In this document: piece after piece, positions 7,646-15,632 of the stretch
Position numbering within the stretch: the stretch's first letter is position 1
How the letters are laid out: each line of letters begins with the position of its first letter
From: Pseudomonadota bacterium
Lineage (GTDB): Bacteria; Pseudomonadota; Gammaproteobacteria; Burkholderiales; Burkholderiaceae
Length of the DNA: 16,741 nt
Assembly (NCBI GenBank): GCA_023441105.1
Contig: JAEZQX010000174.1
Span: 1-16,741, forward strand
Direction of reading: 5' to 3'
Notes under the pieces: model-generated
The model's input: the letters and a program-made list of their open reading frames with translations, nothing else
What the model was told of the DNA's origin: nothing
Databases searched by the model: none
Made by a program: the position numbers and the translations under genes

Positions 7646-9073
7646 GTGCACGACCGGCCGAACGACATGAACCAGACAGCATCCGCCGCAGCCCGCGCTG
7701 GCGGCGCAACCGGCAATGGTGCCGCGACGGCCGAGCCCGTCTTCGTGCCGATGACGCTGTCGTCCGCGGCGGCGGCGCTGCCGGCGCTGGCCGACGGCAG
7801 CGGGCCGGCGATGCACGCCTTCTGTGCCGAGCTCTATCCGTTCTTGCGCAGCATCACCGGGAAGGGGGTGCGCGACACGCTGGCCGCCATCGGCAAGCAC
7901 ATTCCCATCATCGTCACCGAGGTGCCCTCGGGGACGGCAGTGTTCGACTGGACCGTGCCACCGGAATGGACGGTGCGCGAAGCCTGGATCAAGGATGCCG
8001 CCGGCAATCGCATCGTCGACATCGAGCGGCACAACCTCCATCTGGTCAATTACAGCGGCCCGTTTCGCGGCCGGCTGAGCCTTGCCGAGCTGCGTCCGCA
8101 TCTCTTCTCCCTGCCGGACCGGCCCGACTGGATTCCCTACCGGACACAGTATTTCAAAGAGGATTGGGGCTTCTGCCTGACTCATCGGCAGCTCGAGGCC
8201 CTGCCGGATGGCGAGTACGAAGTCTGCGTCGACACCAGCCTCGCGCCGGGTTCGCTGACCTTCGGCGAATGCATCCTGCCGGGTCGCACGCAGGAGGAGG
8301 TGCTGATCTCGGCGCACGTCTGCCATCCTTCCCTGGCCAACGACAACCTGTCGGGCATTGCAGTTGCTACCTTCCTGGCCCGTGCGCTCGCCGGTATCGA
8401 GCGCCACTACACCTACCGCTTCGTGTTTGCGCCGTCGACCATCGGGGTAATCACCTGGCTTGCGCAGCGGGAAGCGGTCACTGCGCGCATCCGCCATGGG
8501 TTGGTGGTTTCGGGCGTTGGAGATCCTGGCGACTACAACTACAAGCGCAGCCGTCGCGGCGACGCCGCGGTCGACGCCGTGATGGCCTACGTCCTTGGAC
8601 AGAGCGGTCAGGCCCATCACGTCAACCCGTTCATGCCGTACGGCTACGACGAGCGGCAGTATTGTTCGCCGGGCTTCGACCTGCCGGTGGGCTGCTTCTC
8701 CCGCTCGACCTACGGCAGTTATCCGCAATACCACACGTCGGCCGACAACCTGGAATTGGTTAGGCCCGAATGCCTCGAGCAGTCGCTGCGATTGTTGCTG
8801 CAGGGCATCAGCATTCTCGAGCGCGACTGCCGGGTCTTGAATCTGAATCCGAAGTGCGAGCCGCAGCTGGGAAGGCGCGGTCTCTACTCCCTGATCGGCG
8901 GTCACAACGAGGGGCAGAAGCTGCAACTAGCCCTGTTGTGGGTACTCAACCAGTCGACCGGACTTAAGACTTTACTTGAGATTGCGCAGACGTCCGGATT
9001 GCCGTTCGACCTGATTCACGAGGCCGCTGTTGCATTGGCGCACGCCGACCTCGTTTCTGCGGATGTAGCATGA
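7646..9073 (+). CDS. COG4310/DUF4910 aminopeptidase-like protein with C-terminal winged helix
   Basis: The 475-residue protein matches the DUF2172/DUF4910 (COG4310) group, relatives of M28-type zinc aminopeptidases often found in surface-polysaccharide loci. The metal-site segment is HVCHPSLANDNLSG starting at residue 224. Further conserved-looking stretches are YGYDERQYCSPGFDLPVG and STYGSYPQYHTSADN (around 335-370). The last 70 residues look like a helical winged-helix module (GQKLQLALLWVLNQ onward). No signal peptide is visible, so it should be cytoplasmic. GTG at 7646 is preferred because AAGGGAG ends 8 bases upstream; an in-frame ATG at 7667 lacks a ribosome site. Whether the protein is a peptidase, an amidase or a glycan-modifying hydrolase is not known. 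It sits between the methyltransferase and aminotransferase genes. Confidence 0.85.
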   Translation: MHDRPNDMNQTASAAARAGGATGNGAATAEPVFVPMTLSSAAAALPALADGSGPAMHAFCAELYPFLRSITGKGVRDTLAAIGKHIPIIVTEVPSGTAVFDWTVPPEWTVREAWIKDAAGNRIVDIERHNLHLVNYSGPFRGRLSLAELRPHLFSLPDRPDWIPYRTQYFKEDWGFCLTHRQLEALPDGEYEVCVDTSLAPGSLTFGECILPGRTQEEVLISAHVCHPSLANDNLSGIAVATFLARALAGIERHYTYRFVFAPSTIGVITWLAQREAVTARIRHGLVVSGVGDPGDYNYKRSRRGDAAVDAVMAYVLGQSGQAHHVNPFMPYGYDERQYCSPGFDLPVGCFSRSTYGSYPQYHTSADNLELVRPECLEQSLRLLLQGISILERDCRVLNLNPKCEPQLGRRGLYSLIGGHNEGQKLQLALLWVLNQSTGLKTLLEIAQTSGLPFDLIHEAAVALAHADLVSADVA

Positions 9074-9141
9074 CTTCATGAACGCAGGAATGTGTGCGTT
9101 TGTGCAACGAAAAGCGTCGGCGAAGACGATAACCTGACTGC

Positions 9142-10500
9142 ATGAAAAAGTACATCGAGCCCCAAGCAGTTATTCCGATGGTCGAGCGTGTCAACTTCGA
9201 GAAGTCGAACGCGATCCGCGCCAAGGTCCATTCGGTCATTCCCGGCGGCACGCACACCTATGCCAAGGGCGACGACCAGTTCCCGCAGCAGTCTCCCGGC
9301 TTCATCGCGCGTGGCAAGGGCTGCCACATCTGGGACATCGACGGCAACGAGTTCATCGAGTACGGCATGGGGTTGCGGGCCGTGACCTTGGGGCATGCCT
9401 ACGCCCCGGTGATGGAGGCGGCTTACCGCCAGATGCTGCAGGGGAACAACTTCAACCGTCCCGCGCTGCTCGAGCTGGAATGCGCGCAGATGCTCCAGTC
9501 GCTCGTGCCGAGCGCGGAGATGGTCAAGTTCGCCAAGGATGGCTCGTCCATCCTCACCGCCGGCGTCAAGCTGGCGCGGGCTTATACCGGCCGCGAGCTG
9601 GTCGCGATCTGCGCCGATAGCCCGGTCTTCTCCTACAACGACTGGTTCATCGGCACGACGCCGATGGATGGCGGCATTCCGCCGGTCAACAAGTCGCTGA
9701 CGGTCACGTTCCGCTACAACGACATCGACAGCCTCAACGCCTTGTTCGAGCGTTATCCGGGCCGGATCGCCATGGTGCTGCTCGAGCCGGCGCGCGTGGT
9801 CGAGCCGCGTGACGGCTTCCTGCACAAGGCGCGCGAGGCGGCCCACCGCGGTGGCGCCGTCTTCATGCTGGACGAAACCATCAGCGGCTTCCGGTTCCAT
9901 CGCGGCGGCGCACAGTCGGTCTACGGCGTCACGCCCGATCTCTCCTGCTTCGGCAAGGCCATGGCCAACGGCTTCTCGCTGTCGGCGCTGACCGGACGCC
10001 GCGAGATCATGGAGCTTGGCGGCCTGCATCACGACAAGGAGCGGGTGTTCCTGCTGTCGACCACGCACGGTGCCGAGCATCCGTCCTTGGCTGCCGCCAT
10101 CGAGACGATGCGGATCTACCGCGACGAGCCGGTGATCGAGCACCTCTACCGGGTGGGCGAGCGGCTGCGCCACGGCTTCGAGCAGGCCACCCGCGAGGCC
10201 GGCGTGCAGGATCACCTGACCATTGCAGGCCGGCCCTGCAACCTGCTGTTCTCGACGCTGGACCACGACGGCAAGCCGTCGCAGTCCTTCCGCACGCTGT
10301 TCCTGCAGGAGCTGATCCGCTGGGGCGTGCTGGCGCCGAGCTTCATCGTCAGCTACTCGCACGACGACGACGACATCGACTGCACCGTCGAGGCGATTCG
10401 TCGCGCAGCCCACGTCTACGCCCAGGCGCTGGATGCCGGGACGACCGATGGGTTGTTGATCGGGGCGCCGTCGAAGTCGGTCTACCGGCGGTACAACTGA
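9142..10500 (+). CDS. PLP-dependent class III aminotransferase, glutamate-1-semialdehyde aminomutase-like
   Basis: The 452-residue enzyme has the class III aminotransferase fold. VIPGGTHTYAKG (32-43) is the N-terminal part, and FAKDGSSILTAGVKLARAYTGR (first residue 130) resembles the PLP phosphate-binding segment of glutamate-1-semialdehyde aminomutase. DETISGFR (244-251) holds the Asp that contacts the pyridine nitrogen, and K272 in CFGKAMANGFS is the expected Schiff-base lysine. It differs from true HemL in several places, such as DETISG where HemL has DEVxTG, and it is located in a sugar cluster. An aminotransferase or aminomutase on a sugar or on an amino-acid-like substituent is therefore more likely than tetrapyrrole synthesis (inference). 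The gap of 68 bases upstream contains no strong ribosome site. An alternative start is ATG 9178. Confidence 0.85.
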   Translation: MKKYIEPQAVIPMVERVNFEKSNAIRAKVHSVIPGGTHTYAKGDDQFPQQSPGFIARGKGCHIWDIDGNEFIEYGMGLRAVTLGHAYAPVMEAAYRQMLQGNNFNRPALLELECAQMLQSLVPSAEMVKFAKDGSSILTAGVKLARAYTGRELVAICADSPVFSYNDWFIGTTPMDGGIPPVNKSLTVTFRYNDIDSLNALFERYPGRIAMVLLEPARVVEPRDGFLHKAREAAHRGGAVFMLDETISGFRFHRGGAQSVYGVTPDLSCFGKAMANGFSLSALTGRREIMELGGLHHDKERVFLLSTTHGAEHPSLAAAIETMRIYRDEPVIEHLYRVGERLRHGFEQATREAGVQDHLTIAGRPCNLLFSTLDHDGKPSQSFRTLFLQELIRWGVLAPSFIVSYSHDDDDIDCTVEAIRRAAHVYAQALDAGTTDGLLIGAPSKSVYRRYN

Positions 10501-10877
10501 TCGCGCGTTTGCTTCTGGACCTGCGGCTTCGCTGAGGCACGCCCGCCCCCGCCCCGCGGGCTTCCAGGTAACAAGAGACCACGGCCCTGCCGGCGGCGAT
10601 CCGACGTCTGTCCTTGCAGGCGGGGTTTGCAGCGGCCTTGGCGCGGTTCGCGAGAATTCCGGTGCGATCGTACGGGTCTCGGATGCGACTTTCGGTTCGT
10701 TTGGCGCTCGCCCTTGGGATTGCCGGCGCCAGGCGTGAAAGGCTCGGCAGGACCCGCCCGAGCGAACGCCAGTTGGGCAAGTGTCGATGACTGAGCCGAG
10801 GCGCAATTTCGACCGTAGAAGTTCCCGGTCATGGCGCGCTGGGCTGTTGCTTTTCGCACGCCCCGCGACCTGCCGGG
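10501..10877. other. Intergenic gap without recognised gene
   Basis: This 377-bp stretch follows the aminotransferase gene. Open frames on the minus strand across it are Arg/Gly/Pro-rich and show no domain pattern, so I treat them as shadows. I see no clear terminator or promoter. If the downstream barrel gene starts later than 10878, the gap extends to about 10967. Confidence 0.4.
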
Positions 10878-11843
10878 ATGGTTTTCACGGAACTTCCACG
10901 TGGCCGGGCGTACCGTAGTGGCACGCCGTCGTCCTCGGCATGGTGCCGTTTGCCGGCGGCCCACAGCGTGTGCTTCGACCTTTCCCCTCGTGGTTTGCGC
11001 TTCTGCCTGACGCTGGTTGCCGGCGTTGTCGCGATGCCTGGCTTCGCTGCCGAGGTCAGGCCGACGGAGCCGATGGTGGATCAACGAGGCCCGGAGGAGC
11101 CCGGCAAGCCGAAGCTCCGCTGGCTGCTCGGCGCCTCGGCTACCTGGGCCGGGGAGTATGCGGGATCGGATCGGCGCGACCGGTCGCAGAAGGTACTGGT
11201 CGCTTTGCGCTACGGACGCTTCAAGCTCGCAAACTCGGGCAGCAGCGCATTGCTGGAATTCGGGGTCGCGCCGGACGAATCTGGCGCCTCGATGGACCTC
11301 CTGGCTTCGGAGCGATGGAGGCTGCGCGCCGGGCTGCGCATCGGCGGCGGCCAGAATTCATCGGATTCGCCATACCTGGCCGGCCTGCCCGACGTTCCTG
11401 AATCGGTGCTGGCGCGGGCGACGCTCGGCTACCTGTTCACGCCGAACTTCGGGGTGACCGGAACCCTGACCTTCGATCTCCTCGGCAGGGGCAATGGCAC
11501 CACCTGGAGCAACAGCATCGACTATCGCCACCGGCTCGGCAGGAACACCGAGTTCCGCATGGGAACGGGATTTACGCTTGGCAATGCCAGCCACATGAAC
11601 AGCTTCTATGGCGTGCCGCTGTCCGCCCAGACGCCGGACCGCCCGGCGTACCAGCCGGGCGCCGGTTTGAAGGGTGCCGGCATTGGCGTCGGTCTCACGA
11701 GCGCCCTTGGCTCGCGCTGGATCGCCTTCGGCGGCGTAAGCTACAACTGGCTCCTGGGCAAGGCCGCCGACAGCCCGCTGAGCCGCCAGAACCATGATCT
11801 GGCGGCCACGGTGGGGGTCGCCTGGCGGTGCTGCGGGCCCTAG
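10878..11843 (+). CDS. MipA/OmpV-like outer-membrane beta-barrel protein
   Basis: The open frame gives 321 residues. After a signal-like hydrophobic stretch (LRFCLTLVAGVVAMPGFAA, about residues 40-58), the mature part of about 263 residues is a barrel-type protein. It has WLLGASATWAGEYAGSD near its start, many amphipathic strands and a strand-like end (DLAATVGVAWRCCGP). This resembles the MipA/OmpV family, outer-membrane proteins sometimes linked to murein enzymes or resistance. Assignment is by pattern and moderately sure. The start is uncertain: ATG 10878 would place 40 residues before the signal peptide and has no ribosome site, while GTG 10968 gives a normal signal peptide. Its TAG stop shares bases with the TAG stop of the convergent oxygenase gene. 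It lies between sugar genes but may not belong to their pathway. Confidence 0.65.
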   Translation: MVFTELPRGRAYRSGTPSSSAWCRLPAAHSVCFDLSPRGLRFCLTLVAGVVAMPGFAAEVRPTEPMVDQRGPEEPGKPKLRWLLGASATWAGEYAGSDRRDRSQKVLVALRYGRFKLANSGSSALLEFGVAPDESGASMDLLASERWRLRAGLRIGGGQNSSDSPYLAGLPDVPESVLARATLGYLFTPNFGVTGTLTFDLLGRGNGTTWSNSIDYRHRLGRNTEFRMGTGFTLGNASHMNSFYGVPLSAQTPDRPAYQPGAGLKGAGIGVGLTSALGSRWIAFGGVSYNWLLGKAADSPLSRQNHDLAATVGVAWRCCGP

Positions 11844-12766
11844 GCGGCGACCGTCTCGGCCGACTTGACCGGCTCCACCGGCTGCGGATGCCCCGGCATG
11901 TAGATGTCCTGCACGTCCTGCGGCACATGGTTCAGCGTGCTCGCCTGCAGGTAGTCGTTGATGGCCGAGCCGGTGCACTTGGAATCGACGTTGCGCGCGC
12001 CGCGGCGGGCCTTGAGATCGCCGAGATGGACGCAGCGGAAGTCGATGGAATAGCGCGTCTCGCCGGTCTGGTTGGGAATGGACGAATGCATCTGCGCGCC
12101 CGAGAACAGCAGCATCCCGCCGGGCGGGGTCACCACCACCGTCTTCGGCTCGAGCAGCAGCTGCTCCTGCGCATGCGGTTGCGGACGCGTGTCCTTGCCG
12201 ACATGCTCCGCGGCGTTGAACCGCATCTTGGCGTTCCACTCCTGGTAGTTGTAGGTCTCGGAGTCGTTCAGCACGCCGCGGCTGAAATAGTTGGGATGGA
12301 AGGCCATTGCGTTGCCGGCTTCGATGTCGAAGATGGGCAGCCACCAGTTGATCTGGCACAGCGGCGCCGAATACCAGGTGTCGCGATGCGGATGGAACGC
12401 ATAGGCGATACCGGTGGTGAGATAGTTGTTGCTGGTCGAAGTGCGCATCCGCGGAATGTCGAAGTGGACCTGGTCGAGGTCGCAGCCGATGGCTTCCAGC
12501 ATCCGCGGAATGATCCGCTTGCATTCGGGATGGTGGATGAAGGCCGGCTTGAGCTTCGCGAGGATGGCCGCGAACTCCCGCACGTCGTACTTGAACTGCG
12601 CAGTGCGAGGGTCGACGCCGGGGAAGGCTTCCGCGATCAGCTTGCGCGCCACCTCGATCAGCGCCATCGAATGTTCGTTCGGCGAATAGACGTAGAGATC
12701 ACCCTTGTAGAGCCGGTCGCGGCGGGTGTCGTCGTCGATCTTCTGGTCAAAGTAGATAGCGGTCAT
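11840..12766 (-). CDS. Fe(II)/2-oxoglutarate-dependent oxygenase (phytanoyl-CoA dioxygenase-like)
   Basis: The 308-residue protein shows the facial triad of non-heme iron oxygenases: H127-x-D129 in FHPHRDTWYS and a distal H227 in GAQMHSS. R238 and R244 in TGETRYSIDFR are candidates for binding the 2-oxoglutarate carboxylate. NWWLPIFDIEAGNAMAFHPN (140-159) and PPGGMLLFSG (214-223) fit the double-stranded beta-helix core. Such enzymes hydroxylate, desaturate or otherwise oxidise small molecules, using O2 and 2-oxoglutarate. It is downstream of rfbF on the same strand with a 143-bp gap, so a role in tailoring a nucleotide sugar or a glycan substituent is possible (inference). Purine-rich AGAAG before the ATG is a weak ribosome site. 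No signal peptide, so cytoplasmic. Substrate unknown. Confidence 0.82.
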   Translation of the reverse strand: MTAIYFDQKIDDDTRRDRLYKGDLYVYSPNEHSMALIEVARKLIAEAFPGVDPRTAQFKYDVREFAAILAKLKPAFIHHPECKRIIPRMLEAIGCDLDQVHFDIPRMRTSTSNNYLTTGIAYAFHPHRDTWYSAPLCQINWWLPIFDIEAGNAMAFHPNYFSRGVLNDSETYNYQEWNAKMRFNAAEHVGKDTRPQPHAQEQLLLEPKTVVVTPPGGMLLFSGAQMHSSIPNQTGETRYSIDFRCVHLGDLKARRGARNVDSKCTGSAINDYLQASTLNHVPQDVQDIYMPGHPQPVEPVKSAETVAA

Positions 12767-12909
12767 GATTTCTTCTGTTCCAGTAGTCCGGATGCCTGCG
12801 TAGCGAGGACTGGTGCCCTCATTTTAGGCCGCTTTGCCCGGCCCGGGAGACGGGGGTCGTGGAATCGGTCACGAAAGTCCAGGCAAATTCCCGGGTTGTG
12901 GGAGGCGGC

Positions 12910-13683
12910 TTACCACTTCTTCCAGGGGGCCTTGCCGGATTCCCAGAGATCCTCGAGGACGTGCTTGTCGCGCAACGTATCCATCGGCTGCCAGAAGCCA
13001 TCGTGGCGGAAGGCATGCAGCTGGCCGTCGTGCGCCAGCGACCGCATGGGCGTCTGCTCGAAGACCGTGTCGTCGCCTTCGATGCGGTCGATGACCTTGC
13101 GGTCGAGAACGAAATAGCCGCCGTTGATCCAGGCGCCATCGCCCTGCGGCTTCTCCTTGAAGGCTTCGATCTGCGAGCTGCCCGCCGACAGCGTGAAAGC
13201 GCCGAAGCGTCCGGGCGGCTGGACCGCGGTCACCGTCGCTTCGCCGCCGTGCTGGCGGTGGAACTCGATCGACCTGGCGATGTCCACGTTGCTGACGCCG
13301 TCGCCGTAAGTGCAAAGGAAGGTGTCGCCCTTCAGGTAGCGGGCCGCTCGCTTGATCCGGCCCCCCGTCATGGTGTTGAGGCCGGTTTCGACCAGCGTCA
13401 CGCTCCACGGTTCGGATTCGTTGCGGTGGACCTGCATCGTGTTGCCGCGCAGATCGAAGGTCACATCGGCATTCGACAGTGAATATTCGTTGAAGAAGCT
13501 CTTGATGACGTGGCCTTTGTAGCCGCAGCAGATGACGAAGTCGTTGATGCCGTGCGACGAATAGATCTTCAGGATATGCCACAGGATCGGCTTGCCGCCG
13601 ACCTCGACCATCGGCTTGGGACGGACGGAGCTCTCTTCGCTGATACGGGTGCCGAAGCCCCCGGCGAGAATGACTGCTTGCAT
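12910..13683 (-). CDS. rfbF: Glucose-1-phosphate cytidylyltransferase
   Basis: The 257-residue protein has the usual length of RfbF. It opens with the nucleotidyltransferase signature [18 protein letters not shown] and continues [19 protein letters not shown] (21-39), which supplies the activating lysine. Later motifs typical of the family are [12 protein letters not shown] (metal-binding Asp), [24 protein letters not shown] and [12 protein letters not shown]. The enzyme joins glucose-1-phosphate and CTP to give CDP-glucose, the entry to CDP-linked 3,6-dideoxy and branched sugars. The normal next enzyme, CDP-glucose 4,6-dehydratase (RfbG), is not in this window. The ribosome site before the ATG is weak. 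It is divergent from maiA and probably co-transcribed with the downstream oxygenase gene. Confidence 0.95.
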   Translation of the reverse strand: MQAVILAGGFGTRISEESSVRPKPMVEVGGKPILWHILKIYSSHGINDFVICCGYKGHVIKSFFNEYSLSNADVTFDLRGNTMQVHRNESEPWSVTLVETGLNTMTGGRIKRAARYLKGDTFLCTYGDGVSNVDIARSIEFHRQHGGEATVTAVQPPGRFGAFTLSAGSSQIEAFKEKPQGDGAWINGGYFVLDRKVIDRIEGDDTVFEQTPMRSLAHDGQLHAFRHDGFWQPMDTLRDKHVLEDLWESGKAPWKKW

Positions 13684-13826
13684 GATGTTGATTCGCCAGG
13701 CGGAACTGTAAAGCCGCGATGGTGGCGACAGTGCGGGAGATGGTCAACCGGCGGCCGACTCCCGGTGTGCCGAATGTCGCGCGCGGCATGAGTTCGCCGG
13801 CCTGCCAGCCGTACGCGCGGCCGGTG

Positions 13827-13854
13827 GCCGGGCGGCTCGGCAGGCCGCCCCGGC
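13827..13854. other. GC-rich inverted repeat between rfbF and maiA
   Basis: GCCGGGCGGC at 13827-13836 pairs with GCCGCCCCGGC at 13844-13854 with a single bulged base and a 7-base loop. It lies in the 240-bp divergent gap between rfbF and maiA. It may be a structured leader, an operator or simply high-GC chance. No confident promoter was identified in this gap. Confidence 0.4.
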
Positions 13855-13923
13855 GGCTGCCCTGGCGCGCTGCTACATTCGACCTGTCGCGGCAGCCATG
13901 CCGCCATTCTCCTGGAGACCCGG

Positions 13924-14574
13924 ATGCTCACGCTCTACACCTATTTCCGCAGCTCGGCGGCCTTTCGGGTGCGCATCGCCCTGAACCTCAAGAAGCTGGA
14001 ATGGCAGCCGGAGGTGATCTGGTTGCCCGACGGCGAGCAGTCCCAGCCACCCTACCAGTCCGTCAACCCGCAGTCGCTGGTGCCGACGCTGGTGGACGGC
14101 GACGACCGGATGGCGCAGTCGATGGCGATCATCGAGTACCTCGACGAGACCCACCCGCAGCCGCCGCTGCTGCCGGGCAGCCCGCGCGATCGGGCGCGCA
14201 TCCGCTCGCTCGCCCAGCTGATCGCCTGCGACATCCATCCACTCAACAACCTGCGGGTCCTGAAGTATCTCAAGCGGGGCCTGGGGCAGACGCAGGAAGC
14301 GATCGACACCTGGTACCGGCACTGGTGCACCGAGGGCCTCTCGGCCTATGAACGCCAGCTGGGCGACGGCAAGGCCGGCGAGTTCAGCCACGGCGACCAG
14401 GTGACCCTGGCGGACGTCTGCCTGGTGCCGCAGATCTTCAACGCCCAGCGTTTCGCCGTGGACATCGGCCAGTTCCCCACCACCCTGGCGATCTTCGAGC
14501 GCTGCATGAAGCTTGCCGCGTTCGATGCCGCACAGCCGTCGAAGCAGGCCGAGGCTTCCCGGGCGCCGGCTTGA
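13924..14574 (+). CDS. maiA: Maleylacetoacetate isomerase (zeta-class glutathione transferase)
   Basis: The 216-residue protein is a zeta-class GST. The N-terminal thioredoxin-like domain carries the glutathione-activating serine motif RSSAAFRVRIAL (9-20), the cis-proline region NPQSLVPTL, and QSMAIIEYLDE. The helical domain has ACDIHPLNNLRVLKYL, very typical of maleylacetoacetate isomerases. The reaction converts maleylacetoacetate (or maleylpyruvate) to the fumaryl isomer in tyrosine/homogentisate or gentisate breakdown. Neither a hydrolase nor a dioxygenase of those pathways is adjacent, so which route it serves is open. GGAG six bases before the ATG supports the start. It overlaps the chaN-like gene by four bases (TTGA), suggesting coupling. 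Confidence 0.92.
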   Translation: MLTLYTYFRSSAAFRVRIALNLKKLEWQPEVIWLPDGEQSQPPYQSVNPQSLVPTLVDGDDRMAQSMAIIEYLDETHPQPPLLPGSPRDRARIRSLAQLIACDIHPLNNLRVLKYLKRGLGQTQEAIDTWYRHWCTEGLSAYERQLGDGKAGEFSHGDQVTLADVCLVPQIFNAQRFAVDIGQFPTTLAIFERCMKLAAFDAAQPSKQAEASRAPA

Positions 14575-15632
14575 CGCGCCCTGGCGTCGCGCGGCTGCCA
14601 ACCCTGCAGCGTCGCGACCTGGTCGCGGCGCTGGGGCTGGCGGCGCTGCTGCCCGGCTGCGCTGCGCTCGGCACCGGCCGCAGCAGCCTGCGCGAGCCGG
14701 AGGCGTTGTGCCAGGCGGCGTTCTACGACACGGCGAGCGGCCAGCAGCCCGGCAGGCGGCGCCTGTTCGCGCGCATCCGCTCGGCGCCGGTGGTGCTGCT
14801 GGGCGAGGTGCACGACAACGCGCTGCATCACCGCATCCGTGGGGCGCTGCTGTTCGACTGGGTGCGCAGCGAGCCGTCGCGTCCCTCGGCCCTGGTCTTC
14901 GAGCATTTCGACCGGGAGAACGACGACGCACTGCGCGTCGTGCAGCGCCATCAGGCTGGCGCCGAGCCAAGGGTTCGCCGCCGCCGCGACAGCCTGCCGG
15001 AGCTCGACCAATTGCTCGATGCCGCCCGCTTCGATCGCAAAGGCTGGGGATGGCCGACGCACCAGCCGCTGTTCGAAGCCGCGCGCGAAAGTGGCGCAAC
15101 CTGGATCGCGGCGAACTTCTCGCGGGCATCCGCCCGGGCGCTGCGGCGCGAGCCGGCCGCGGCGGTGGAGCCGGCGCTGCTGGCGGTGATGGAGGCTTCA
15201 CGCTGGTCGCCGCAGGCCCAGGAGGCGCTCGACCAGGCGCTGCTCGCCGGGCACTGCGGGCAGCTGCCGCAGGCGGCGCTGGCGGAGGTCGGCCGGGTGC
15301 AGCGGCTGCGCGATGCCGCGCTGGCCCTGCCGCTGCTGGATGCGGCGGACCGGCGCAGCCTGCTTCTCGCCGGCAACGGCCATGTGCGGCGGGACCATGG
15401 CGTGCCGCTCTATCTCGGCGCGCTCGAGCGCGAGGCGTTGGTGATCGGCTTCGAGGAGACCGGCGCGCAGCCTGGGGCCGACCTTGCCACTGCCGTCGGC
15501 GCGGACCGCGCCCGCGACTACCGCGCGGCCTACGACTTCGTCTGCCTGACGCGGGCGGCGGAGCGCGAGGATCCGTGCGCCGACCTGCCGCCGCTCAGTC
15601 CAGCAGCGCCGACGCAAACTCCTTCGCGCTGA
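14571..15632 (+). CDS. ChaN-like haem-binding-type lipoprotein (DUF399)
   Basis: The 353-residue protein begins at TTG 14571, overlapping the maiA stop. This start gives a lipoprotein signal sequence with a lipobox LLPGC ending in C30, preceded by a RRD basic patch. The ChaN/DUF399 hallmark LLGEVHDN lies at 76-83, followed by LVFEHFD (108-114). A conserved-looking GNGHVRRDHGVP lies near residues 266-277. Characterised ChaN of Campylobacter binds haem as a dimer and is implicated in iron uptake; the family is related to the TraB/Tiki fold. The protein should be anchored in the outer membrane. The ribosome site is weak, so translation may depend on coupling to maiA. Its last 38 bases overlap the 3' end of ftsY on the other strand. 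Confidence 0.85.
   Translation: MTRPGVARLPTLQRRDLVAALGLAALLPGCAALGTGRSSLREPEALCQAAFYDTASGQQPGRRRLFARIRSAPVVLLGEVHDNALHHRIRGALLFDWVRSEPSRPSALVFEHFDRENDDALRVVQRHQAGAEPRVRRRRDSLPELDQLLDAARFDRKGWGWPTHQPLFEAARESGATWIAANFSRASARALRREPAAAVEPALLAVMEASRWSPQAQEALDQALLAGHCGQLPQAALAEVGRVQRLRDAALALPLLDAADRRSLLLAGNGHVRRDHGVPLYLGALEREALVIGFEETGAQPGADLATAVGADRARDYRAAYDFVCLTRAAEREDPCADLPPLSPAAPTQTPSR

Noticed and set aside
9142..10500. Annotation of the aminotransferase as hemL (tetrapyrrole synthesis)
   Set aside because: Motif differences and sugar-cluster location make a plain HemL role unlikely, so no gene symbol was given.
10482..11084. 200-codon minus-strand frame across the gap before the MipA-like gene
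   Set aside because: Arg/Gly/Gln-rich, overlaps two better-supported plus-strand genes and has no recognisable motif.
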